A stretch of 64,000 nt of DNA from Clostridia bacterium (GTDB lineage Bacteria; Bacillota; Clostridia; Oscillospirales; CAG-272): the NCBI GenBank assembly GCA_017456895.1, contig JAFTIN010000011.1, forward strand, positions 1 to 64,000, read 5' to 3'. A program made the translations under genes and the position numbers. Positions within the stretch are counted from its first letter, which is position 1, and each line of letters starts with the position of its first letter. Below, in pieces: positions 34,213 to 42,866 of this stretch. The notes below the pieces were generated by a model. The model did no database searches, was not told the origin of the DNA, and saw nothing but the letters and a program-made list of their open reading frames with translations.

Positions 34213-36037
34213 AGAGAAGCTTAAGCGCAAGGAGATCCTCTCGGTCAAGTCGTATTCCTCCCTGAGGTTTACGATGCTCAGCATGCTTCTTTTCGCTGTG
34301 GGTATCGCTTTAGCGCTCTTCTTTGTCTCCAACTTCCTCTTTGACAGGTATATTGAAAATGAATATCTGTCGAGTGAGAGCAAGGCTGAGAGGGCGGAGG
34401 AGCATAAGAACGATTTACAAAGCTTTGTGACGAGCAACGGCTTGAGCTGCAGCGACACTAAGAAAATAGCCGAGTGGGCGCAGGAAAACAGATATCTCTA
34501 TATCCTTATATACAAGGATGATCAGCTCCTGTTTGAATCCGGCCAGTATGAAGACGAAAATGGGGATGAATCAGGAGAAAACAAAGAAAATGCAGATGAT
34601 AACCCCGATAATTCGGTAGAAAACGGGGGAGAAAACGATCCCGATACGGGTACCGATGGCGGAGGAGACGGTGATACTTCCGGCGGCACCGACACAGGTG
34701 ACGGCACCGAGGACGGCGGAAGCACGGACGGTGGCGATGGTACAGTCGGCGACGGATCGGACGGCACGGGATCGGGCGAAGGCTCGGAAGGCTCCGACAC
34801 TGACTCCGAGGGCGGTAGCACGGACAAGGAGGACGGCAAAGAGGACGGCAAGGAAGACGGCAAGGAAGACGGAAAATATCCGTCTCCAGGTATTACGGTC
34901 AAGCCTCCTACAAGAGATGAGCTTATCGCCGAGGCGGTCGCGGGCGGATCATACCCGATAGTAGCTTCTGACGGTGTGCTCCTTGCTTCTATGGTTGACT
35001 ACACAGAGTACTTCTACTATGACATATTCAACATTGTTTCAATAATTCTCGCGTTCGGCGGCCTTATCCTCGTCATGTGGTTCTACTTCTTTGATATTAC
35101 TAAGAGGATTACAAGACTCGGCAGAGAGGTAACCGCGGTTGCTGAGGGAGATATGGAGCGCACCATAACCGCTGACGGTGAGGACGAGATAACAAGACTT
35201 TGCACCGACGTTGAGTATATGAGGAGCTCGATGCTTGAGAACATCGGTAAGGAGCGCGCAGCGCTTGAGGCAAACCGTGAGCTCATTACCGCCATGTCGC
35301 ACGATATAAGAACGCCACTCACCGTGCTTCTCGGATATCTTGATATTATGAAGCTGAATGCTCCCGAGGGGGATATGCAGCAATATATCGACGCGTCAGA
35401 GAGAACTGCGATGAGACTGAAGAAAATGTCTGACGATATGTTCAGCTACTTCCTTGCTTACGGCGGAGGTATTGAAGTCTCTGTCCAAGAGTGCGATGCA
35501 AGAACTCTTATCGATCAGATGCTCTCAGGACACGTATTCCTCCTTAGAGAGCAGGGGTACGAGATTGACTTTAACTTCGAAAATGAGCCTAACGATTATC
35601 TCGAAAAAGTGGTAGTCGTCACCGATCCTCCGCAGCTTATGAGAATAGTGGAAAATGTGTTCTCGAACATCATGAAATACGCGGATAAAGAAAAGCCTGT
35701 TACCGTGTATATTGGCGCGGAAACCGATGAAATGACAATTAAGGTTAGCAATTATATACGTTCTAACCCGGATGAGGCACAAAAGAACGGAGTCGGTCTC
35801 AGATCGTGTATGAAGCTTGCCAACGCTATGGACGTGAGATTTTCATCCACAGAGGAGGACGGTGTATTCACCTCTCTTATGCACGTTCCAATAATTCCGA
35901 ACATCGAGTACTCCGCTAAGGATACCGAGGAAAGGAGAGGATTCAAGGGATGGATCAGCTTCATTTTCGAGAAATCGAAGGCATATCTTGCGAAGGCGCT
36001 CGAGAAGGCGAAGTCCTTATTCAAGAAGGAAAAATAA
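34205..36037 (+). CDS. Sensor histidine kinase with long acidic low-complexity sensor loop
   Basis: About 610 residues with the TTG at 34205 as start, 8 bases inside the response regulator gene and after AAAGGG; an ATG at 34274 is the alternative. TM1 lies at about 24-46 and TM2 at about 275-296. Between them, residues 115-225 are a Gly/Asp/Ser/Thr/Glu-rich acidic stretch ending in four KEDG units. HAMP, then HisKA with His366 in SHDIRTPLTVLLGY, then an ATPase domain with ENVFSNIMKYA; the G1 box is degenerate (KVSNYIRSN) and the G2 box reads NGVGLRSC. The loop could bind cations or act as a spacer through the wall; that is inference. Confidence 0.88.
   Translation: MIREKLKRKEILSVKSYSSLRFTMLSMLLFAVGIALALFFVSNFLFDRYIENEYLSSESKAERAEEHKNDLQSFVTSNGLSCSDTKKIAEWAQENRYLYILIYKDDQLLFESGQYEDENGDESGENKENADDNPDNSVENGGENDPDTGTDGGGDGDTSGGTDTGDGTEDGGSTDGGDGTVGDGSDGTGSGEGSEGSDTDSEGGSTDKEDGKEDGKEDGKEDGKYPSPGITVKPPTRDELIAEAVAGGSYPIVASDGVLLASMVDYTEYFYYDIFNIVSIILAFGGLILVMWFYFFDITKRITRLGREVTAVAEGDMERTITADGEDEITRLCTDVEYMRSSMLENIGKERAALEANRELITAMSHDIRTPLTVLLGYLDIMKLNAPEGDMQQYIDASERTAMRLKKMSDDMFSYFLAYGGGIEVSVQECDARTLIDQMLSGHVFLLREQGYEIDFNFENEPNDYLEKVVVVTDPPQLMRIVENVFSNIMKYADKEKPVTVYIGAETDEMTIKVSNYIRSNPDEAQKNGVGLRSCMKLANAMDVRFSSTEEDGVFTSLMHVPIIPNIEYSAKDTEERRGFKGWISFIFEKSKAYLAKALEKAKSLFKKEK
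34832..34876 (+). repeat. In-frame short tandem repeat in the kinase sensor loop
   Basis: Four 12-base units of the type GAGGACGGCAAA (KEDG) in tandem. In-frame unit gain or loss could change loop length without breaking the kinase. Confidence 0.75.
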
Positions 36038-36900
36038 CAGAGCTTATAGGCATCCCCTCCGAGCTTTTGGAGGATGCATCAGAGATCGTTTCCTATCTTT
36101 CCGAGACGGTGTCCGAGGAGATGTCCTTGGCCTTTGCCTATCTTGACGAGGTGCTTTTTGCGAGGATATACGATGGGGAAAGATACGTTTTTCCTCTCCC
36201 TTTTATGCTGAGCGAGGAGGCTGACGCCGAAGAAGCTCTTTTATGCTTGGCTTCATATTCACGGCGAGAGCTTATACCTCTTATTATCACGGACGTTCCG
36301 CGCGATGAGATCGAATTTTTATGCTCCGTCTTTCCGCATATCGATGCCTTTACCTATGAGGATGATGACGATTCCTTTTATATCAAGGTGAACAACGAGT
36401 GTGATATGCTCGACACCGTTCCCTCGATCGAGCTTGAGGGTATTACGCTTGATGAGATATGCGACGCCGATAAGGACAAATACGCCGAGCTCTGCCGCGA
36501 CAGGAGCCTCAACAGATACTGGGGTTATGACGTCTATGCTGACAACCCCGGCGCTGATGTGAGCTTTTATTTAAACGTTGCAAGGCGTGAGATAGAGGAC
36601 GGAGTCGCTATTGCTCTGGCTATTCGCGAGGGAGGACAGTTCGTCGGCGAGGCGACACTTTACGATTTTGATTACAGAGGCTCTGCCTCCATAGCCGTAC
36701 GGGTTCTTCCGGATTATCACTCAAAGGGAGTAGGCTCACGCGCGACAATGGCGCTTATTGAGCTTGCAAGAAATATAGGACTCACTACTGTAAATGCGGA
36801 AATTTTAAACGAGAATGAACGCTCGATTAAAATGACCTCAAAGTTCATGCAGATAGTTAATCGTACAGAAAGTAAAACTTTATTTACATTATCCCTATAA
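35950..36900 (+). CDS. GNAT-family N-acetyltransferase with extra N-terminal domain
   Basis: Up to 316 residues. The C-terminal half is a GNAT fold: GQFVGEATLYDF, VRVLPDYHSKGVGSRATMALIELA (the acetyl-CoA loop region) and ILNENERSI. The N-terminal 150 residues form a separate acidic alpha/beta domain with LIPLIITDVPRDE, seen ahead of GNAT domains in some Clostridia from memory. The start is unsure: the ATG at 35950 overlaps the kinase by 88 bases, with AAGGAG further upstream than ideal, and no better start occurs before an internal ATG at 36118. Substrate unknown. The overlap implies co-expression with the two-component system. Confidence 0.75.
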   Translation: MDQLHFREIEGISCEGAREGEVLIQEGKITELIGIPSELLEDASEIVSYLSETVSEEMSLAFAYLDEVLFARIYDGERYVFPLPFMLSEEADAEEALLCLASYSRRELIPLIITDVPRDEIEFLCSVFPHIDAFTYEDDDDSFYIKVNNECDMLDTVPSIELEGITLDEICDADKDKYAELCRDRSLNRYWGYDVYADNPGADVSFYLNVARREIEDGVAIALAIREGGQFVGEATLYDFDYRGSASIAVRVLPDYHSKGVGSRATMALIELARNIGLTTVNAEILNENERSIKMTSKFMQIVNRTESKTLFTLSL

Positions 36901-36946
36901 AATGAATAAAAGAACTCTCTGCGCAAGAATTCTTTTGGGTTAAGAA

Positions 36947-36985
36947 AAAGTGCTCATCCTGTTAAGATGAGCACTTTGTTTTTTT
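36947..36985. terminator. Bidirectional terminator between GNAT and GTPase-NYN genes
   Basis: A perfect 12-bp stem (36947-36958 with 36966-36977) with A-rich left and T7 right flanks, serving both converging genes. Confidence 0.88.
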
Positions 36986-39572
36986 ATGATTTTGATTTAT
37001 ATTTCATCCTATCAATAGTCTCGTTTATCTCGCTTGTCGTGTTCTCGATCTCGTGGCGAAACTCCTTTGCGCTGACTCTCAGAGCACCGTGTCCGAGTAC
37101 CACGTATTGCTCTTCAAGATCAGAGGTTACGACTCTTACCGTATAGCTGTCTACAAGCGCTTTGCTCGCTTTTTCAATGTAGGCATCTGCGGTCTCGGCT
37201 TCCTTTGTGTAAATTACCTTGACGTTTCCGCACTCCTCCTCGCTTCCTTCGCCGCCCTTGCGCTTGTACGCGTCAAAGACTATTGTCGCGTGACATTTGC
37301 GGAATGCTGTGTAGCTACACATTATTCTCGTCAGCATATCTCTTGCCAGAGCGAGATCGACCTCTGCGGTGCGCGCGAGCTCCTCCCATGCGAATATTAC
37401 GTTGTATCCGTCGAGTATGACGTACTCCTCGAGATTTTTGTAGGGCTTGCTTCTTTTTCTCGGCGTGTCGGGAGCCTTGTTCTCTTTTCTCTCTGCAGCC
37501 TTTCTCGGTTTTATCTTGCCGTAGGTTGCCTCAAAGATGCGCATGAGCTCCTTATCCTCTTCTACCGTCCCGCTGTATTTTATTGCTCTGGCTCTTACAG
37601 GAACCTCGGATACCTCGTCGATGGGCTCTTCGGTGCCGTCGATCTTTACGTGCATCATGGCGTCTGCCTCATCCCAGGGGACGGCATATCCTGCTCCTGC
37701 CTTGCAGAATACCGAGCTTGCGGGGTTTCTCTCGTCAAGGAGGGGATCGTATCCGCTATTCGCGATTATCTCGTCTTGGTTGTGTGCGGGGGCGTATCCT
37801 CCAACGTTCATCGTGATCTTACCCTCGCCGCGCGTGAAGGCGCGAAGCTCCCCCGCATATGAGCGCATAGTTGCGACAGGACAGTTACCCTCGAGGATCG
37901 ATATACTCTCATGTATTTCGGGCGCCTTTGCCGTGCCGTGCATATTCGTTATATCCGTCATAACTCTTCCGAGATAGTCCGTAGGCACCTCGATACGGAA
38001 GTCAAAGGTGGGCTCAAGTATCACCGATCTCGCCTTCATTAAGCCCTGCCTTATAGCGCGGTAGGTCGCCTGACGGAAGTCTCCGCCCTCGGTATGCTTG
38101 AGATGAGCCTTGCCTCCTATCAAAGTGATTTTTACATCGGTCAAAGGAGCGCCGATAAGTACGCCGCGATGTACTCTTTCATCTATATGTGTGAGGACGA
38201 GGCGCTGCCAATTTGATGATAGATCATCGGTAGAGCAGTCGCTTGCGGATATGACTCCGCTACCCTCGGGAAGAGGCTCTATTCTGACGTGCGCCTCCGC
38301 GTAGTGTCTTAGGGGCTCAAAGTGTCCCGAGCCGATAACCTCCGTGTCTACCGTCTCGCGGTAGAGTATGCTGCCTTCGTCGAATTCGACCGCGATGCCG
38401 AGCCTTTCCTTGATAAGCCTTTTCAGTACCTCAAGCTGTATCTCGCCCATCAGACTGATGCGGATCTCTTTTGCTCCGGCTACCCAATTTATGCCGAGCG
38501 ATGGATCCTCCTCTGCGAGCGCGGTAAGTTTTAAGTACGCGTCGTACGGGCTCACCTCGCGAGGGAGTATCATTCTGTAATCGAGGACGGGAGAGAGCAT
38601 GGATGAGTCGTTGGCCTCTATTCCTATGCCTGTACCTGCTGCGGTTTCGGTCGGGCCGATGATGGCGCACAACGTACCTCTTACCGCCTCCTTCAGGGGC
38701 TTTGATTTATCGTGAGTAATCAGACGTATCTCCTCCACCTTCTCGCTGATCTGCTCTCCCGATCTATTCCTGAACTCAATCGTCGTTTTTGGGAGAAGAG
38801 TGCCTCCCGTGATCTTTGCAAGAGTCATTCTCCTGCCGTTTTGGTCTCTCTGAATCTTGTAGACCTTAGCGCCGAAAAGTGACACGGGGTAGGGTGTTTC
38901 ACGCGAAAAACGGTCTATGCCCTCGAGCAGCTCGTCCACACCCTTTAGCTTCAAGGCTGATCCGAAGAAGCAAGGGAAGACGAGCCTTTTTCTTATTGCT
39001 GCGGCAATACTTTCATCCGTAAGCATATCCGTCTCGAGAAACTCCTCGATGAGTGAGGCGTCCTTGCCCGCGACCTCGTCGAAGAACTCGTAGGTGTCGG
39101 GGTGGGAGAAGTTTACGCACTTATCCGATAGGACGGTGCGCACCTCAGAGAAGAGCTCCTCTCTCGTTCTGTCACAGATATCGGTTTTATTGATAAATAT
39201 AAAAGTAGGTATCTTCCTCGCCGCGAGCAATTGCCAAAGTGTCCTTGTATGAGGCTTGATACCGTCTGTCGCGCTGATAACGAGCACACAGTAGTCCTGA
39301 ACCGAGAGCGAACGCTCGGTTTCGCAGGAGAAATCTACGTGACCGGGGGTGTCGATGAGCGAGACGTGAGTATCCTTATAATCGAACACCGTCTGCTTTG
39401 AGAAAATGGTGATGCCTCTTTCTCTTTCAAGAGAATACGTGTCCAGATGCGCGTCGCGCTTGTCCACGCGTCCGAGCTCCTTTATCGCTCCGCTCTTGTA
39501 GAGTATAGCCTCTGAGAGTGTGGTCTTGCCCGCATCAACGTGAGCGATAATTCCCATAACTATATTCTTCAA
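36984..39572 (-). CDS. TetM/EF-G-like translational GTPase fused to a YacP/Rae1-type NYN endoribonuclease
   Basis: 862 residues. I place the start at the TTG at 39572, 9 bases after AGGAGG; the longer frame would begin with a GTG that is part of that Shine-Dalgarno. Residues 1-660 form an EF-G/TetM-type GTPase: AHVDAGKTT (10-18), RERGITI, DTPGHVD, NKTD, then domains II-V ending near VPVRARAI. After a basic linker, residues 715-862 match Bacillus YacP/Rae1 closely: LDGYNVIFAW (Asp721), VFDAY (Asp767), YTKEAETADAYIEK (Asp796), TSDLEEQ (Asp818) and GHGALRVSAKEF. Rae1 is known to cut mRNA in the ribosomal A site, where TetM-like GTPases also bind, so the fusion likely makes a self-delivering ribosome-dependent RNase. 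Monocistronic. Tetracycline resistance should not be assumed. Confidence 0.9.
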   Translation of the reverse strand: MKNIVMGIIAHVDAGKTTLSEAILYKSGAIKELGRVDKRDAHLDTYSLERERGITIFSKQTVFDYKDTHVSLIDTPGHVDFSCETERSLSVQDYCVLVISATDGIKPHTRTLWQLLAARKIPTFIFINKTDICDRTREELFSEVRTVLSDKCVNFSHPDTYEFFDEVAGKDASLIEEFLETDMLTDESIAAAIRKRLVFPCFFGSALKLKGVDELLEGIDRFSRETPYPVSLFGAKVYKIQRDQNGRRMTLAKITGGTLLPKTTIEFRNRSGEQISEKVEEIRLITHDKSKPLKEAVRGTLCAIIGPTETAAGTGIGIEANDSSMLSPVLDYRMILPREVSPYDAYLKLTALAEEDPSLGINWVAGAKEIRISLMGEIQLEVLKRLIKERLGIAVEFDEGSILYRETVDTEVIGSGHFEPLRHYAEAHVRIEPLPEGSGVISASDCSTDDLSSNWQRLVLTHIDERVHRGVLIGAPLTDVKITLIGGKAHLKHTEGGDFRQATYRAIRQGLMKARSVILEPTFDFRIEVPTDYLGRVMTDITNMHGTAKAPEIHESISILEGNCPVATMRSYAGELRAFTRGEGKITMNVGGYAPAHNQDEIIANSGYDPLLDERNPASSVFCKAGAGYAVPWDEADAMMHVKIDGTEEPIDEVSEVPVRARAIKYSGTVEEDKELMRIFEATYGKIKPRKAAERKENKAPDTPRKRSKPYKNLEEYVILDGYNVIFAWEELARTAEVDLALARDMLTRIMCSYTAFRKCHATIVFDAYKRKGGEGSEEECGNVKVIYTKEAETADAYIEKASKALVDSYTVRVVTSDLEEQYVVLGHGALRVSAKEFRHEIENTTSEINETIDRMKYKSKS

Positions 39573-39660
39573 TTCCCGGCACCTCCTTTTCACAAAATAC
39601 TTACTGAATCAGTATAACATTTATAGGAAAAAAAGTCAACAAGCAAGGGAGTCATTTTGC

Positions 39661-39696
39661 AAAATAAAAGGGACACCGAGTATAGGTCGGTGTCCC
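39661..39696 (-). terminator. Terminator of the ABC exporter gene
   Basis: On the minus strand GGGACACCGA/TCGGTGTCCC (39696-39670) is followed by TTTTATTTT. Confidence 0.85.
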
Positions 39697-39730
39697 ATGG
39701 CTGACCGCAGAAGTGGTCTACCGTGTGAAA

Positions 39731-42643
39731 TTATTCGGTTCTGAGCGCTACTACGGGATCCTTCTTTGCAGCACTCGACGCGGGGATAAGTCCAGAGATC
39801 AAAGTCAAGCCTATGCTGAGAAGCACCATCAGGAGCGCATCGCTCGCGCGCAAGAAGGCAATATTCGAATAGTTGATAAGGGGAGCAAGGCCTGCGCTCA
39901 AGAGAGCAGAGAGTCCGTAGGTCGCTATGATGCCTATCAGTCCGGACAGCGATCCGATTATGAAGGTTTCAGCATTGAAGAGGTGTCTGACGTCCTTCTT
40001 ACGTCCGCCAAGAGATCTGATAACACCGATCTCCTTGATTCTCTCAACAACCGATACATAGGTTATAATACCGATCATAACAGTGGATACGATAAGCGAT
40101 ACCGAGGTGAACGCGATGAGGGCGTAGGAGATGATATCGATCATCGTGTTTATCATACTGATGATGAGCTCGAGCGTGTCGTTGTATTTAACGTTACCGC
40201 GCTCCTCGTGGGTGTAGTCGACACCGCCTATATTGAGCACGTCATCGGAGTTCCACTTATCGAGATACTGCGTTACAAGATCCTTGGAGTCAAAGCTCAA
40301 GGGGTAGATTTTGATACTGCTTGCGACCGTGTCACCGCCTATCATGCGCAGCGAAATAGTCTTCATGTTTGCTAAAGCGTTTATGTTCACGCTTGTTCCG
40401 GTATTGCCGGATCCCGATCCGCCGGAGCTTCCGCCCTCACCACTCGATCCCGAGCCGCCACCCATCATATCGGCCATGGAGTCCATAGCGTCCTCGATGC
40501 TGAATGAGCCGCCGAGAAGTCCGTAGGTCTCGGCAAAGAGTTCTGTACTTCCGTTATCGAGAGTCTTCGGGAAGAAGTGTCTGTATGTATATTTGTAATA
40601 CACGCCCATGGGGATACCGTTGGAAACAAAGGACGGAATACCTCCCTTTTCCTTGACGTAGTTTACGATCTCACTATTGGCGTTGGTTTCAAGAATGTGG
40701 TCTGTGAGCGCTTCGGTGTAGTAGATACCGGGGGTGAGACAGCCGAAGTGGTAGTTCTCGTTTGCGATAAGGATACCGGTTATCTTAAGATCAATTCCCT
40801 CGTCCTCAATATCCTTAGCGTCGTGGTGATAGCTGAAGGGATTTAACTGAGAGGTCATGCCGCTGTTCTTGGTGAAGAGGGTATCGTTGGGGTACCAGGT
40901 GAAGGTGTACTTACCCGAGAGCAGCTCGGAGTAGTCAAAGAATTCGACGTCAAGCGCGGGATCATAGAGCTCCTTCATAAGCTCCGTCTCGGGCTTCACC
41001 TCCTCGCCCTCCTTGGGCTCGGACATAGTTGCAGTCTTGTACACGAGGTTGTAGAACTCTGCCTCTGTGAAGATACCGAGTCTTGCGAGCAGCACGTCGG
41101 AGATCTCCTGATTCTTGGAGAGAACGAGCATTACCTCGTCTACCTCATCCGCCACCTCGCCGTACACGTCATACTGTGAGCGGATATAGTCCGGATCGTT
41201 GGGCGCCTGACTGAAGGAGGGGACGAGCTGTGTGATGTAGTTTGAGTAGTCGCCGTATTCGGTCTCCTTGAGCACCGAGGTATACATCTCGGTAAGCGCG
41301 GCGATGGATATTCGCGAGGTTGCCGTGTTGCCGCCGGGGGTGGAGTGCACGAAATTGGTGAAGATCGAGTAGGTGGGATCTATGCCGTAGTTGAAGGTCA
41401 TTGCATTGTAGTATTCCTTCGGCATAGCCTTAACGTAATCGGTATATTGCTGTGAAATGGTGTTTTTGATAAAGAAGGAATTTGAGTATTTATCCATCTT
41501 CGCTATGTACTCTATCAGCGAGTCGATGTATACCTTGTGCTCCTCTCTTATCTCATCCACAGGGAGCACGTCGTTCATCATATCTGTCACTATGTCAAAG
41601 TCATAGGCAGTCTGGGTTATCATAATGGGGTTACCCGAAAGCATATCGTCCTGCATGGATGCAACGTACCCTTTGATACCCGCAGAGAACGCAAGTACGG
41701 TCGCGATACCGAAGATGCCGATCGAGCCGGCAAATCCAACAAGCGCGGTTCTGCCTCTCTTTGACCAGAGATTCTTTGCAGAGAGCATAAAGGCGGTGAA
41801 GAAGGACATCTTCGCCTTTTGCTGACGCTTATTTTTTATTTTTTTGCCGATGCTTTTGATCTTATCCTTGGCGGTCTTGGTCGCCTCAGCGAGAGCCTTC
41901 GCCTCCTCCTCGGATGCCTGCCTTTCGGCTTCTTCGGCCTTGAGCTCTGCTTCGATCTCCTCCTCGGTCATGGGGTTTGTGTCCTCGATGATCTCGCCGT
42001 CGAGAAGCCTTACTATTCTCGTGGAATACTGCTCGGCAAGCTCCGGATTGTGAGTGACCATGATTACAAGTCGCTCGTTGGAGATCTCCTTGATGAGCTC
42101 CATTATCTGCACCGAGGTCACGGTGTCGAGAGCTCCGGTGGGCTCGTCTGCGAGTAGTATCTCCGGGTCGTTTACCAGCGCTCTTGCTATCGCTACTCTC
42201 TGGCATTGGCCTCCGGAGAGCTGATTGGGCTTCTTGTTGTATTGGCCGGACAGACCGACTCTATCGAGCGCGATCTTGGCGCGTCTGACTCTCTCTTCCT
42301 TATCAATGCCTGCGATGGTGAGCGCGAGCTCAACGTTTGCAAGCACCGTCTGGTGGGGAATGAGGTTGTAGCTTTGGAATATAAAGCCTATTCTGTGGTT
42401 ACGGTAGACGTCCCAGTCCTTGTCGGTATACTCCTTCGTCGAGCGACTGCCTATCATAAGGTCGCCGTCGGTATAATGGTCTAAACCACCGATAATGTTA
42501 AGCAAAGTTGTCTTTCCACAGCCGGAAGGGCCTAAGACGGAGACAAACTCTGTTTTTCTAAAGGAGATGGAAACGCCTTTTAATGCATGTACCGTCTCTG
42601 AGGAAGTGACGTAATCCTTCCCGATTGATCTCAAGTTTAACAT
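39731..42643 (-). CDS. ABC exporter: ATPase fused to FtsX/MacB-type permease
   Basis: 970 residues. The N-terminal ATPase (1-235) has GPSGCGKTTLLN (Walker A), LSGGQCQRVAIARAL (signature) and ILLADEPTGALD (Walker B), of the LolD/MacB class. After a charged linker (205-275) comes TM1 (GFAGSIGIFGIATVLAFSAGI), a large extracytoplasmic domain (about 325-830) with a Gly/Ser-rich stretch near 720-745, and three C-terminal helices ending in LTLISGLIPASSAAKKDP. The family exports peptides, antibiotics or lipoproteins, or transmits mechanical signals; the substrate is unknown. Fusing both parts in one chain gives a homodimeric machine. Confidence 0.9.
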   Translation of the reverse strand: MLNLRSIGKDYVTSSETVHALKGVSISFRKTEFVSVLGPSGCGKTTLLNIIGGLDHYTDGDLMIGSRSTKEYTDKDWDVYRNHRIGFIFQSYNLIPHQTVLANVELALTIAGIDKEERVRRAKIALDRVGLSGQYNKKPNQLSGGQCQRVAIARALVNDPEILLADEPTGALDTVTSVQIMELIKEISNERLVIMVTHNPELAEQYSTRIVRLLDGEIIEDTNPMTEEEIEAELKAEEAERQASEEEAKALAEATKTAKDKIKSIGKKIKNKRQQKAKMSFFTAFMLSAKNLWSKRGRTALVGFAGSIGIFGIATVLAFSAGIKGYVASMQDDMLSGNPIMITQTAYDFDIVTDMMNDVLPVDEIREEHKVYIDSLIEYIAKMDKYSNSFFIKNTISQQYTDYVKAMPKEYYNAMTFNYGIDPTYSIFTNFVHSTPGGNTATSRISIAALTEMYTSVLKETEYGDYSNYITQLVPSFSQAPNDPDYIRSQYDVYGEVADEVDEVMLVLSKNQEISDVLLARLGIFTEAEFYNLVYKTATMSEPKEGEEVKPETELMKELYDPALDVEFFDYSELLSGKYTFTWYPNDTLFTKNSGMTSQLNPFSYHHDAKDIEDEGIDLKITGILIANENYHFGCLTPGIYYTEALTDHILETNANSEIVNYVKEKGGIPSFVSNGIPMGVYYKYTYRHFFPKTLDNGSTELFAETYGLLGGSFSIEDAMDSMADMMGGGSGSSGEGGSSGGSGSGNTGTSVNINALANMKTISLRMIGGDTVASSIKIYPLSFDSKDLVTQYLDKWNSDDVLNIGGVDYTHEERGNVKYNDTLELIISMINTMIDIISYALIAFTSVSLIVSTVMIGIITYVSVVERIKEIGVIRSLGGRKKDVRHLFNAETFIIGSLSGLIGIIATYGLSALLSAGLAPLINYSNIAFLRASDALLMVLLSIGLTLISGLIPASSAAKKDPVVALRTE

Positions 42644-42804
42644 CTTTATGATAATCCTTCATGAATAATTTACTGAATAATTATACCACATAATTATGAA
42701 CATTTAAATATATTTTTACATAAATTTTGTTAATCAATGGAATTTTTTATTTTTTGTTCTATATTAAACAAAAAACGAACAATTCGTAAATATTTTATTT
42801 TCTA

Positions 42805-42833
42805 TTGTAAAAAGTACGAAAGTATGATAAAAT
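42805..42833 (+). promoter_or_regulatory. Promoter of pepF
   Basis: TTGTAA (42805-42810), 17 bases, TAAAAT (42828-42833). Confidence 0.7.
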
Positions 42834-42866
42834 GAAAGAAAAACGCAAAAGGAGATTTTTTAAATT

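Noticed and set aside
34832..34876. CRISPR-like array
   Set aside because: The 12-base units are contiguous without spacers and encode KEDG repeats in the kinase.
36984..39572. Tetracycline resistance gene
   Set aside because: The GTPase part looks TetM-like, but the NYN fusion and housekeeping-like context give no support for a resistance role.
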